From: Krasilnikovozyma curviuscula
Lineage: Eukaryota > Basidiomycota > Tremellomycetes > Cystofilobasidiales > Mrakiaceae
Assembly (NCBI GenBank): GCA_014825775.1
Contig: MVAQ01000060.1
Location: forward strand, 33,285 to 97,284
Direction: 5' to 3'
Length of the DNA stretch: 64,000 nucleotides
A program made the translations under genes and the position numbers. Under the pieces are notes generated by a model, which was not told the DNA's origin, did not search any database, and worked only from the letters and a program-made list of their open reading frames with translations. The stretch's first letter is position 1; every line of letters starts with the position of its first letter. Positions 23,429 to 35,098 of the stretch are shown here, in pieces.

Positions 23429-25757
23429 ATGTCTACGACGCAACTATCTCCTATCAATCTCTGCTCTTCCAGTCCTTCAACACCGTGAGCCGAATATATA
23501 GATTTCAATTCCCTTCATGGCATGTCATTGTTGGTGCGGCGTGATTGATTTTTTGTGGTTTGCTTTCCTTTTTTAGCCCTCTGCCACGTCCCCGAGGGAT
23601 TTCTGTCTATACGTCTCCTTCATCTCGACTTGATTACCTTCCCTCAAAGCCTATCAGCGCCTTTGCGACCCGTAAACGCCCTCTGCATCCATTTTTCTCG
23701 ACATTCAACAACACAAAATCAAACTTGCCGAATTCTCCAAGTTTCGCTGATAGTACCACTCACTTTGAATCTTCATCAAGTACACTTTCAACTTCTAGAG
23801 ATCTCTCCGCCGGTCCATTCGCAGAGTTCACCGAAATCAACGACGCCGACCTGGAGACCACCTTCGATAATCTCAGCATCAAACAACCAATGCCTAAGAG
23901 AATGGCACCCCTTCAGGTTAAAACAACGAAACCAGCTAGGAAGATCGTGTCGTCTCCACCAGCATCTACAATAGCTGCCGGGTCTGTCAAGGCTCCCGTC
24001 GCAACCGTCTCCGCCAGCAGCCTTCCCGCGAAGAAGTTTATGAAACCAATCTTAATCACACCGTCAACGGCACCGCTGTCAGCATCTTCAGACAAACCTA
24101 CGTATCCTTCAAAATCATCAGCCTCACCAGCCAAAGGGACATCTAGACGAGTCCCTAAGAAAAGAGCTCAAGCTTCAATTCTAGCAAAACAGTCGTCTTC
24201 ATCCTCATCTTTCTTTTCTTCGCAAGAATCCTCATCAAGTTTTCGACTAGAATATGACCCCACTCAAATGTCATTCCCATGGCAGGAGGTGCTAGGACGG
24301 GCCCACCCAAACGCACCCGAGGTCGTTGAGAAGGAAGAACAAGACGTCTTGTACACCGTCGCTTCGCCCCAGCCTTCTAACCCATCACAGCAGCCTCTAC
24401 CACGCCTACCTTCACTACCCTTTACCCAATCCCGACGTCAAAATGAAATTGAAAGGAAGGAGCAACAGCAACTACTGCATGAAGAAATGGAAGAAAGGTA
24501 TGACCCCAACGATGCCTCCCTCGACGATAGAGACAACAACAACAGCAGTAAAGCGATGGACAAGAAAGCATGGGCGGATCTGGGAGCTCAGGCGGAGAAT
24601 GAGAAGTGGGAATACTACGACCTCAAGACGTTCGTCCCGCCGGACTCACTTTTGATGACGAAGGAAAAAATCCCGAAAGAGCTGCCTCAGAAAAGTGATT
24701 TAAGGAGAACAAGAGCAATAACAATCGTTTACTCAAGAAATCTGGAAGAGGTGAATGAGTTTGTCGCCATGCTGGACACGACGCAGTAAGTTGCCTGGCT
24801 GATGTTTTTACCCTAAAGCTAATTCATCAATATCTAATTGTACAGGTTTATCTCCTTCGATATGGAATGGGAATTCTCTATGTCCCGTAGAGGAGCGACT
24901 GTTGGTAGAACAGCGCTCATCCAAATTGGTGACGGGAAGATGATCATTCTGGCTCACTTAAGTCAGTTCCAGTTCAGCTTACCGGAGAGTATCAAGAAGG
25001 TTCTTGGAAATGAGAATATCATTAAAAGTGGAGTCAACATTCGTGGTGAGTAACTTATAGTTCACCCTGGATTTAACTCAATGCTTAGTTGCCGCCTTCG
25101 TATTGTTGTAGGTGACGCGCAAAAATTGTTTAGAGAATATCGCCTACCTTCGAGAGGACTGGTGGAGCTCTCCAAAATTGCGAAGCACATTGATTCAGCA
25201 ACTCTGGGAACCAATAAGCATCTTGTCTCCATGGAGAAGCTTACCCAACTATACCTGAGAAGACGGTTGAACAAATCAGATGGAACGAGAATTTCGAAAT
25301 GGACTCTCCCACTTAATCAGAGGCAGCAGCATTGTACGCGTCTTATCCACCAGGCCGTGCAGGAGAGTCAGTCATTGACATTCCTGTGTTCTACCCTTCA
25401 GATGCAGCGAATGATGTCCAGGTTGTGATTGAGATCTATCAACACCTCCGACGCGAATGGCCCATCACTTGTCCATCTCTATCCGACTTGAGAAATTCAG
25501 CGACAGACTTCAAGTTTGAAGTCCTGTCCTCCCCTCAAATCCTCCACAACGATGACAACTCGAAAAACTTGGTAAATCTCAAACGAAGGTCTCGCAGTCT
25601 AGCTAAAAAGAGTGGGCCTCCCCCACCTCGAAATAGTCGAAAAGTTGGACCAAGAGAAGAGCTAGATGATCTTCCGTTACCTGAAGTTGCTCAGCTACCA
25701 CCTTTGCCTTCGGGGCTAAAGAAGGCGAAGAAGATCGGCGAAGTGCCACTGAGATAA
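23429..25757 (+). CDS. WRN-type DEDDy 3'-5' exonuclease
   Basis: A 3'-5' exonuclease of the RNase D/WRN exonuclease superfamily with a long disordered N-terminus. Exon 1 (ATG at 23429, MSTTQLSPINLCSS) is joined to the frame beginning PPLPRPRG by a ~95-nt intron. About 400 residues of Ser/Pro/Lys-rich sequence precede the nuclease fold. Exo I is FISFDMEWEF (D-x-E), Exo II is KSGVNIRGDAQKL, and Exo III is YAANDVQVVIEIY (Y-x3-D). Exo III exists only after removing a 68-nt intron at 25334-25401. All four acidic metal ligands and the tyrosine are present. The tail is basic and proline-rich and ends VPLR. A helicase domain is absent, so it is an exonuclease-only protein as in plants and flies. DNA or RNA preference is unknown. 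Confidence 0.87.
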
Positions 25758-25766
25758 TGAGAGAGA

Positions 25767-25783
25767 GGGGGGGGGGGGGGGGG
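25767..25783 (+). repeat. Poly-G tract (17 G) just 3' of the exonuclease stop
   Basis: A GA-repeat leads into an uninterrupted run of 17 G starting nine bases after the TAA. Such a run could form a G-quadruplex in DNA or in the 3' UTR. The exact length in the genome is uncertain because sequencers miscall long homopolymers. Confidence 0.85.
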
Positions 25784-26046
25784 TGTTGTTGATTATAGTT
25801 GGTGCTGTTATATTGTTTTGCGAAGCTTTCAGACTTACCCCTTAGACGTCGCCCTCGGCGCAAGCGATTCACAAAGCTTCTGGGTGGTTGGCCACTTGCA
25901 GCGCTGCAAAACTATTCAAGTCGATTCACTTCCCCTTTTCAATACTATCTCAGTTTGCAAGGTTTGAATACCGTTCCAAATCTTTTCCAAGATGAGGATG
26001 CGAACATGCCAGAAGACAACTCGCCACTTTTTCAACTCGAACCAAA

Positions 26047-26544
26047 ATGATGTCAGAAAGTGGTACCAAACGGCCCAAGCCAATAATACTGAAGGGAAGA
26101 GCTGAACCAATCGGTTGGCTGGTAGGGTACAGGTGGGTCAGCCCAGCGTTAGCTTTCACGGTGAGTAGCGATCTTTTCCACCCACGAAATCGACTCCAAA
26201 GCTGAATTGTTTCGTAACAGGCAGCGATAGGGCTCGCAACGTGGATCTCGTACTCGTGGACAAGTGCAAAAATGAACCGAGATCACAGAGTCATCAATCA
26301 ATTGGGAATGACGCACCAGGAAACCGTAGCGGAAGGCAGGGAAGGGTTCGCAGACCGGAGGAAGAATTTTCTGTTGAGGGGAGGTTCATAGAAAGTCAGT
26401 TCCTTTCTAGTATAAACAAACGTTCTGATTGTTTTTTATCGGCTAATGTTGTGTTTATTGTGTTCCTTTCCAACAGGAGCGTTGACTAGATTCTATACCC
26501 AGAGTGTTATCTTATACCCGTACTACAACCATCTCACTATGTAA
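26047..26544 (+). CDS. Unrecognised small membrane protein, 114 residues, three exons
   Basis: I assembled this by splice signals: exons 26047-26160, 26221-26383 and 26477-26544, introns GTGAGT...AACAG (60 nt) and GTTCAT...AACAG (93 nt), all in phase, 345 coding bases. The protein begins MMSESGTKRPKP and has one or two adjoining hydrophobic segments (GWLVGYRWVSPALAFTAA, then IGLATWISYSW). A charged helix follows (MNRDHRVINQLG, EGREGFADRRKN), and it ends YPYYNHLTM. A basic tail after a short membrane part resembles small mitochondrial inner-membrane subunits, but I do not recognise a family. Each exon alone is too short to stand out; the three-way in-phase fit and the aromatic-rich ending support it. 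Confidence 0.55.
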
Positions 26545-26883
26545 TCTGTACTATGGCTGCTGCTAGTCTAATACAGGAGAAAGATCCTGTCTGCCAACTC
26601 CTTCCGGCCTGAGCAGCAAGCTGCATGTCGGACGCTGAGGGTCTGAGGAAAGCTGACGAACCGGGGAACCTCAACACATGTTTGGGTACACAAGGTACAG
26701 GACTTGTGTTGTAGGTGAAGGTGGGCCGTGGGTATTTCCAGGAACGAGGGACTGTAGTGATACCAAGAAGGAGTGCAGTTTTTGGACGTCCTCCCTCGCC
26801 TGCTACTTCTTCACATCCTTCACCAGACGTCCAGCCCTCCATGAGACACTCTTTTGCTATCTGAAAGCCTCTTCTCTTCCTCT
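26545..26883. other. Convergent gap
   Basis: This is 339 bp between two converging small genes, presumably their 3' ends. Nothing else is recognised. Confidence 0.3.
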
Positions 26884-27168
26884 CTAGTCCCTCCAGTCGT
26901 ATAACGTCGTCAAGCCAGCCGCGACGGTGGTGACGAGAAGGAGGCAAGCTGAAACAATGATGAGGGTACGTTCCCACTTTGAGAAAGGTTCAAAGGCTGT
27001 GTGGCTAGGGTCGTGCAGAGGGAGGGAAAGAGAGTGCTGACGGTGGTGCATCGAAGCTGAATCAGGAGGGGGGGCGGGTGAGCTCGGCTTTACGAAGGTG
27101 AAACTACGACGACAGAGATTCCTCTTACCTGGCGATACCATTTCCATCTCAATTTCTGTATCTGCCAT
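26884..27168 (-). CDS. Small single-pass membrane protein, about 70 residues
   Basis: The ATG at 27168 begins MADTEIEMEMVSPA. A 72-nt intron (27057-27128, GTAAGAGG...GATTCAG) is removed in phase; the frame stays open through it, but its consensus ends and branch-like sequence argue for splicing. After a histidine/serine-rich cytosolic part (HHRQHSLSLPLHDP) comes FEPFSKWERT and one transmembrane helix (LIIVSACLLLVTTVAAGL), ending TTLYDWRD. This topology fits a tail-anchored or single-span protein of an organelle or the ER. No family is recognised. Confidence 0.5.
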   Translation of the reverse strand: MADTEIEMEMVSPGKRNLCRRSFTFVKPSSPAPPPDSASMHHRQHSLSLPLHDPSHTAFEPFSKWERTLIIVSACLLLVTTVAAGLTTLYDWRD

Positions 27169-27350
27169 CGTGTGAAGAGTAAAGTTCGGGATGGAACTGA
27201 GACTGTGAAAGTCGGAAGCGAAGCACCAATTCAAGTTGCGCGGGGCGTCTTCGAATTATTCCTGCTTTACAATTGCCTCTTTTTTGTTGTGTGCAGAGAA
27301 AGGAAAAATGTATACTCTATGTAATCAATATGAAAATGGAATTAATAAAG

Positions 27351-30137
27351 CTATAGTCGGTTGTATGGAGCAATCATAAGCGGAAGTGTAGGTCCGGAGT
27401 TGTTGCCTTTGATGTTCGGGCGTAAAATGAGGCTGAAAGGCATAAGGCGAGTTAACATACAAGACGAAGAACATGAAGGATATTCAAGGACTTACAAAGA
27501 TGTCTTCTTTTCGAATTCTGGCTTGGGGCTCGTGTGCGTGAAAATAAAGTTTCTGATCAAGACGAACAGCAATGCTTTTACCCTACGAGAAGATGACTGA
27601 GTCAGTGCTTTGGAAAAGAGAGTGATAGAAATAAATGAACCTACTCAGCAAGAGCGTATCGGTATCCAATGCAGCTCCTAGTGCCCTGCAAGAACGTCGT
27701 CTGGTTTCCCCAAACACCAGGAATATCCTTGACAGAAGAAGGAAGAGCTTCTTGCCATCGCTCAGGACGGAATGTTTTACTATCGGGACCCCAGAGATTG
27801 GTCATCGTGTTCAAATTGAGGACTGGGATAAAGACTGAATCGCCCGCCTTGATTTTGATCTCCGTGATGGGCTTGCCGTTGCGAGTGTTGGTTATCGGCG
27901 CCGAGAGTGGGAGGACATCGTCTTTGGCAGCAATTCTGTGTGTTGATGGCACTGGGGAGTACATCCGGAGAGTTTCTCTCACGACCTGTGCCAAGCGAAA
28001 TGGAGTCACGTCAGGTCTGCGGCTTCAGTTCGGTTCAAGAAAGTTTGAACGTACGCAGTCGAGGTACGGTAACGCAGAGAGCTCTTCCAACACAGGTTCT
28101 TCACTTTGAACAGTCCACAGCTCTTCCCTCAGCTTTTCCTGTATCACTGGGTCATTTGCCATTGCGTAGAGAGCCCAACCGGTAGCGGTGCTAGTTTTCC
28201 ACAATTCAAAGCAGATTCGTCAATAAGAAAAACCTTGACACAGCCATAGTTAAACACTCTAGCTAAACACTCACGCAGAAGTCTCCTGGCCAGCAACCAT
28301 GAAAGTGGTAATCTGACCAATAACTTCAGCGTTGGTCATTCTCTGGCTCTCGGGGACATCATCCGCCATGTTCGATCGGACTATAACCCATTTAATAGTT
28401 AGTAGCCTATCTTGATTAGCGGAAGAAGGAGCGGGAAAGGTTCGACTCACTCATGTTAGCCAATAAGTCCTTTCCAACGATTCCCTTCCTGCCCATCGAG
28501 TGCTTCACTTCACCATCCTGAGCATTCATATTATCAATCTCCAAGCTAGCCTGAATTTGAGCCTTTTCTCGCTCGACGAGCTCAGCACCGATACGCTCCA
28601 TTGTCGAGAGAGCCGTTCGCGCCATGATAGTTTGCGATGTTGGCTAGAAAAGAGGGTGAAAGAGAGGTAGAGTTACTAATGAAGAGTATTTCAGCTTTCT
28701 TGAGAGAAAGAAAACGTACGATGAGTTTGAAGATTGGGAAGAAAGACTGGAGGACCGTGAGCATGTTCATGGTTCCGCCAGCAATCCAGACATTATGGAA
28801 AGCCTCGGCGAGCTCATTAGTTTCACCTTTCAGAGCATTGAAAGAGTAGTTAAAGCCTGAAAAATGCCAGAGAGTAACGAAAGTAGTAAAGATTATCAGT
28901 CAGACCGTGTTCTTTATTGGGTTAGGTAGAGCCTACTGACCAGTGTCTCCAATGATGTCGAGAGTAGCTCTATTAACCCAGTGCAAGATGTCGATTTCCT
29001 TCGTCTTGAAATCACCTCCGTCGATGAGAAGCTCCAACACCTTGTCTCTCAGCTGTTGATATAAAATGGACAGACGCGTCAGCGGCAGAACTTGGTTACT
29101 CGACCTGGTTGTTTATTTCGCTAAACGATAGGACTTCTTCACGGAAATCCTGAAAGTGAAGCAGTTGTTAACGAGATGACAAAACATACCTCGTATGAGT
29201 GGGTGAAGAATGCAGGAACGATGTCTCGAATTTGACCCTGGGCAAAAGCTGGTAACATGATTTTCCTTTGACGACGATGTGCTTCACCTTCAGAAGCGAT
29301 GAGGCCTGGGTAGTTCAGTAATAAGGTTCAATTTCCACAGAACAAGCGAGAGGACCGAGGGACATCGGATAATAATTTTCAGCGACGTATTCAAAAGACA
29401 GGAGAGACAAACGTGAGGTCGAAGTCATACCTTCTCCAATGACAGCCTTGAAAGCTTCTCTGACACGTTTCGGTTTAGGGTAATCGTATCCACTATTCAA
29501 AATGCTGTTTTACGCCAGAGAGATATGTCAGTGATACACTGTCACGCGCAGAGATCGCTAGACAGCTATCGAAGTCTAGAATCCCGCAAATGTAGCAGCT
29601 AAACTCACTGTGCTATAGCTCTTGGGTCGCAGGTATAGAATCTCTGCATCTGTAGCACATAAAAAGGGGAGAGGCGTCAGGACCAGATCTGAGACCTACC
29701 ATGGAGGGACAAGCAGAGGAGACGCTGTAACTCACGCCGAACATTGAGGTGTATCTCAACGTTGGACCGTGCTTGAGGACGAAAGCTTCGTGCCCATCTC
29801 CAGGTTGAGCTTTAAACAGGGATCTAGTCGCAGCAGACGTGTCAGTCAGATTGGCTCCATCGTGTTGGTTATAGACGCCGAGCGAGAAGCGACGACGCGA
29901 AGGAATTTCTCCCGTGTTTCTTCTCTCCTACAGCTCCTTCATTTACACTTCAGACATATGCGAGACTCACTTCATGTTACCCCATATCAAACTATCCCTC
30001 TCTGGGCCTGGTAGGTTGGCGAAAGAGGTGAGCCTCCATGAGATCTGGAATTGGTAGAAGGCTAGGAGTGCGATAAAGACTGGGAAGAGGACCAAGGTGT
30101 AGAAATTGAACAGCAGAGTGAGAGAGAAGATTGACAT
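27351..30137 (-). CDS. Cytochrome P450 monooxygenase
   Basis: Membrane-anchored heme-thiolate monooxygenase. The ATG at 30137 opens a hydrophobic anchor ([21 protein letters not shown]) and a proline hinge (NLPGPERD). Diagnostic motifs are in order: I-helix [11 protein letters not shown] (AGxxT oxygen-activation motif, near 28300), ExxR in [17 protein letters not shown], the PERW motif in [10 protein letters not shown], and the heme loop [14 protein letters not shown] with the cysteine ligand (near 27680). The last exons give [14 protein letters not shown] and, after another intron, [26 protein letters not shown], ending at 27351. About a dozen introns. The family looks like the expanded basidiomycete clan (CYP5150/5139-like), but a CYP number and substrate cannot be assigned by eye. 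Confidence 0.94.
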
Positions 30138-30834
30138 CTTGAAGAGCTTCTGTTTCCACTATGAGATACGCTGTACTATCAGGTTGAACATTTAGCAATA
30201 AAAAGGGGATAGAAATTCAGTTCCCTTTTCACGTTTCTCAAATCGACACCTTCGTATACCCACCTGTTTGTTATCGATTTGCTAAGCACTGAACGGGAAG
30301 CACTCTTCCACAGCTAAGCAATTGGAAAGAGAAAGAAGGGGACGAAAAAAAACGAAGGAATGGAAAGAGTAGGGATCGAGGTTGACGGTAGCCAGGCACA
30401 AACTCTGAGCCCACGCAGGAGCGTTGTGTTGTCCAGTGGGTACCGGTTAATGGTAACAATCCAAGTTCGACACAAAAAAATACGTAGGGTCAAGTTCAAA
30501 CTCTCTCTTGTATGGTGAATTCTGAGGGTCTCTGTGAGTTTGTTTCTAGTGATGGAGAACGCGAATGCGAAAGTAAAGCGGAGGCCGCCCAGCAGCGGTA
30601 AGAAGAAGGAAGTCTCACTGTGCGCTGTAGGACATCACGATGACAAATACAATGCTAGGTATAACATTCCCACTTCACACTCAAACAGACAAAGTAACCA
30701 AGTTGTAAAGTATCGTTGAAACGAAGCAGAAAGCAGACTCGTCGCTTAAAGGCAAAGCGGCTGAGAGAAACCAAAACAAAGGCATACAACGCGACACGAC
30801 ATCACAACAAGCGGAATGGTGTACAAGCTTCATA
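30138..30834. other. Gap between P450 promoter and transcription factor 3' end
   Basis: This is 697 bp holding the P450 upstream region and the 3' UTR of the Zn-cluster gene. I find no convincing gene; short open frames are compositionally random. Confidence 0.35.
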
Positions 30835-33800
30835 CTATGACTGAGCCATAGGATCACTCTCTGTGAGTTGAAAAAGGTCACGCCAGAATCGAGAAAGCTC
30901 CACTGGGTCGTTAAAGCCTGCAACGGAAAAGCCAAGGTGTCAGATCTCAACTCTTGCCGGACTGTAGCGAAAGGCATCTCACCACTAGCGAATGGCGAAG
31001 ATGGCATCATATTTGAGTCCGAGAATGCCTGCTGAGCTGAAGTCTCAGGAACTTCAAAGATTGGCGCCTGGAAGGCGGGCAGACGATTGTAGAGCCCGAT
31101 GGGTGGCGCAGCCGTCGAGTTGTTTGGAAGTGGTGGGAAAGCAGCGATGCTGCTTCCATGATTACTCCCTTGGTTAGCCGACTGGCTGCTGTACTGGCGA
31201 CCATCGGCGTGGTAGGGCGGTGGTGGTATGGGCGAGGCGATCGGTCGCGGGGTTTGGTTGTTGCTCTCGCAGTGCTGACGAAGGGCGATGATGGTGAGGT
31301 TTTCGAGATCTATGAGACCTGAACGGAGACGCCCATGCGCAGAACCAACTCTCGTTTGATTTTCCTTGTTGGAGAAGATTGAGACCAGGTGTCGAAGATC
31401 AGACTAGAAAAGAAGGTTCAGTCAGTCCTAGCCCAACAAGTGTCTCGGTGAGAACTTACTCTAGCTAGTTCAGCTCCTGGTGCTTCTGGTTCACGCAAAG
31501 CAATGAAAGCAATGACAGCTCCAGCATTGAACGCGCGGAACCAGATGGTGAAATACTTCAAAGCACAGGTGTCTCTGAGCTCTGGAAGATGAAGGACCGA
31601 GAAAGCCATCAACAAGCGATGAGCTGCAGCTAGACATCGTTTGGAGGATTCTGGGTACATCTTTGGATCAGACATCAGGTAAGGTCGATGCAACACCAGC
31701 CTCATCATTTGTCTTCAGAGACACGCAGACCAGTAAGTAGGTGGGCGAGTCAGAGTAAGGGCATCTCTACTCACACTTTTACACACAGAATCAAGGACTG
31801 CATTAAAGGAATCTTCTCTCTAGTCTGTGAGAGAACAGCAGGGTCTGAATCTGGGTCGAATTGCATATCCATTGGAATAGCTACAATAAAAAGCATGGTC
31901 AACGAGGGTGCACGAGAGAAGCAAACAATCCATACTCACAGTCATACCACGCCGCATAGTCATCGTCTAGCTTGACCAAGCTTGAGTAAGTCCCAGAGGA
32001 GCTACTAGAATTTGGAACCAGAGCAGGGCTGAAGTAACCACGATTCGGATCTCTGCTGTATTGACGATCCCCCTTGTACATCCTCCTCAACAAGTCTTCA
32101 GAGGGAATTGTAAGAGCCCAGTTGCTACCATGGTAGCTCTACCGAAAAATCAAATAGAGGATCAATAAGGTTGAGATGACATTCTGTCGCTTTAGACTTA
32201 CCATGTCGTTCACTGTGACAGGGCGCTTGAAGGCAGGCAGCGGGGTGCGTGATTGGGAGTACTCTGCAAGCTGAGCCTCACTGATGTCGAAGCGCGGGAG
32301 TTGAGTATCATAATAAGTGATACCACTTGGTCTACCAAACATCAGACTCATGATGCCGTCGAGCGACGAAATGGACCACCAGATTCGTCTTCTCACCTAC
32401 AGCACAAATGAAAATAAGTAAGCTCAGGTTAGATTGAATCACGTTGCAGAACTCACTTCTTGCTCGAGTACATCCATCTCGGGGTCAAGCCTCAGAGGAT
32501 CAATGTGGAGACCAATAGCTTGCGAATGCCTGACCATACTTCCACAATGGCTCCAGAACTCCGAAAGTCGCTCGTTGGTCATCAACCACACACCAATGAT
32601 GAACTGACTACAGATCGTGTCTAAAGTAGGACTGCTGGTGAAGTTACAAAGACGAAGACTGTGGTACGCTGCCGAGAGGTAGAGATTGGACCGTTGAACG
32701 TCTCTGGTGGGATCGTTCTCTTGTGAAGACGCGTTGTGAAAAACGATGGGGCCAACGTTCGTTCTCAGGAGAATTGATACTGAGGTCATTGCGAGTATCT
32801 ATAAAAAGAGCAGATAGCTGAATATGTGTGGGAGAAAAAGAGAGACGAATTGGACTGGGCTAACCTTGGAGATAATAGGAAGAGGAGTGGTGCGCTTCTC
32901 GTAGAATCGAGCACGGTAAAACCTTCGATATTCCTCCACCAGTGTAGGCAGATGCCAAGCATTGAAAAGTGATGCGACGTCAGAGATAAAGGTTTCGAGC
33001 AAGATTTCTGATTGATACTGATCAGGCAAAAATGGAAGGACCTCTTCGAAGAATGCTTCGCTGCTCCAGATGGTGGTAAAGGGATAGCCATGCTGCGAGT
33101 CAGGAAGAACACCACTCAAGATCTGGGATCTCACTGTTTTGAGGGTTTCTTCTGCATCGCCTTCGTTTTTTGCGTTACCAGGAGTGAGGTTGACGATCTG
33201 TACATGGTTTTCAGGTTAGAGTTACTTCATAAAACTTGACGTGAGGAAAAGGTACAGACCTTTCGGAGCAATCCATTACCAGCACTTCCACCAAGGTAAA
33301 GCCGAGAATTTGTATTTCCAGTCATTACCTCCTCGCCCATGATCATCTTTTGTCCATCATCCAGGACCAATGTAAGTTCTGGAGACTTGTCTTTAGCTTC
33401 GTTTCCATCCTTCTCAGTGGTTCTCTGACGCTTTGAAGAGGGTTGAGATGTCGACGACCCAGATTTGTGCTTAAGTTCTCGGATGACACCTTCAAGCTCT
33501 GCAATTCGGCTTCGAAGCCTATCCTCGGTCGGATTGTCAGAGTATGAGGGGTTTGTTGCTGCTGCTGCTATTGTTGGATCCTCAACTTCATACACACACG
33601 TGCCTGTGACACCAAGCTGAGTACAGCGACCGCACGGCCGGTTACGGTCGCATTTCCCTGCCGAATAATGAGAGTCAGCTCCAAGTGACATGAAGAGACG
33701 AGTGAAAGCAGATACTTTTATTTTGATGACAAGGTAGGCACGACTGAATGGTGCGGTTCCGCTTCTTCTTCCTGAAGTCAGTCTGCTGCTGTACAGAAGC

Positions 33801-34373
33801 AGCTTTAGACTCCGACTTGGCTTCCTCATCATTGATTGAATAGATTGGAGCTGTTTGGTCTTCTACCAAGTCTGTGCGCGTGCCTGTTAAGGGGGGTGAG
33901 TTTGGGTGGTATCCATAATTGGGTGGTTGCTGAGCCGAAGCAGAGTTTTTATCGTATCCACTTGATATACCGAGTTCGTTGGAGCCTATGAGAGAACTTG
34001 ACTGTTTGTAGGGCGAGGTGTGCTGCTCACTGCCAGGGTAGTACATGTGTTGCTGCTGGAGGACGTTGGCGGAGGCATTGTTGATGTGCTGAGCATTTTC
34101 GGCGCCCGAAGACGCACGACGAGGAATTGAGTGAGGAGGTAGAGCAGACATACTGGACGAAGCAAGTCCTGACGAGAGTATTGATGTTGAGATGGTACCA
34201 CCGACTGTCGGGCCACCTGCGAGCGAAAGGGTGGGCTGGGGCGGCACCCTCGATGAACGTGACTGAGGTTGAGAGCTGAACAGGGTAGTTGAAGGGCTGA
34301 AGTCTCTCTGAGCTGACGTTTGATTACTTTTGGAGGGACCTGAAGAGCTCGATGAACCAGGGTAAGAGGACAT
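30835..34373 (-). CDS. Zn2Cys6 binuclear-cluster transcription factor with fungal-specific middle domain
   Basis: Fungal Gal4-type nuclear regulator. The ATG at 34373 starts a ~200-residue Ser/Pro/Gln-rich disordered region (MSSYPGSSSSSGPSK). The DNA-binding cluster is split by an intron: TIQSCLPCHQNK joins RKCDRNRPCGRC and TQLGVTGTC, giving the six cysteines with normal spacing. A coiled-coil linker (RLRSRIAELEGVIRELKHK) suggests a dimer. The fungal transcription-factor domain spans about 33100-31400, including GLHIDPLRLD and RRRIWWSISSLDGIMSLMFGRPSGI, the signature of that family. It ends FWRDLFQLTESDPMAQS. It lies next to the P450 in the same orientation. Targets are unknown. Confidence 0.93.
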
Positions 34374-35098
34374 TTCTCGGGTTCAGAGAAAGCGGACTGC
34401 AGCTGGAAAGCAAACCAGCAACTAAATACAGTCAGGTGGTTGACCGATAAAACAGTCCCGGCTTATCAAGAAGTAGAAGTTGTCTAAACATTGGTTGTAG
34501 AGAACCCCACGAAGAGGGACAAGGCGAGTGAACTCACTTACAGGAATCTGCTGCTCAGATGGGCCGATTTAAGCTTCAGTCGTCTTCAATCAAGGCTCTG
34601 CGAATAGCTCCTCTCCTCTGCTCCAAGCCCAGCAAGCCTAAAGACAAGGCCTGTACTCTGCCTTAAGGTTAAAAGGTATAAACAGGGTCCAGAAATCGGG
34701 ATGGTGGTGGTCAGGCGCAAGTCACCAGCCTCGATACTTCGCTACTCTACAGAGAAGTGTTTCTTGCGCCAGTGACCTCTTAAGCGGCGAAAATAAAACA
34801 AATGAACAGCTACATACGAACGAGAAATGACTGCAGCTCTAACTATCGGATATCGAGTCCAGGCCGACGAAGGTTAAGAGGGGGAGATCGATCAGCCATG
34901 GGGTTTCAATTGAGTTTGTGGCCCACTGGCTGCTTCTAGTTGCATTATCATTTTCAGACAGACGATATTATCGAGTATTCCGACTTCTCATTGTCGCCCA
35001 AAAGGCCCAGTTACAAGTGACGAGGGCCACAGAATGGCTATTCACAATAGTGTGGGGAAGTCGCTGCGCGAGCGGTGATCTCACATCCAGCTGATCCA
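34374..35098 (-). promoter_or_regulatory. Long upstream region of the Zn2Cys6 gene with two overlapping short uORFs
   Basis: This is 725 bp upstream of the regulator start. Two ATG-initiated short frames overlap on the minus strand: 34892-34951 (19 codons, MIMQLEAASG...) and 34843-34899 (18 codons, MADRSPPLNL...). If both are in the leader they could hold back translation of the regulator. Where transcription starts is unknown. Confidence 0.3.

Noticed and set aside
25321..25410. Apparent frameshift in the exonuclease at the Exo III motif
   Set aside because: The two frames are joined by a normal 68-nt intron (25334-25401, GTACGC...CCTTCAG). Splicing restores YAAND and the catalytic residues, so the gene is intact.
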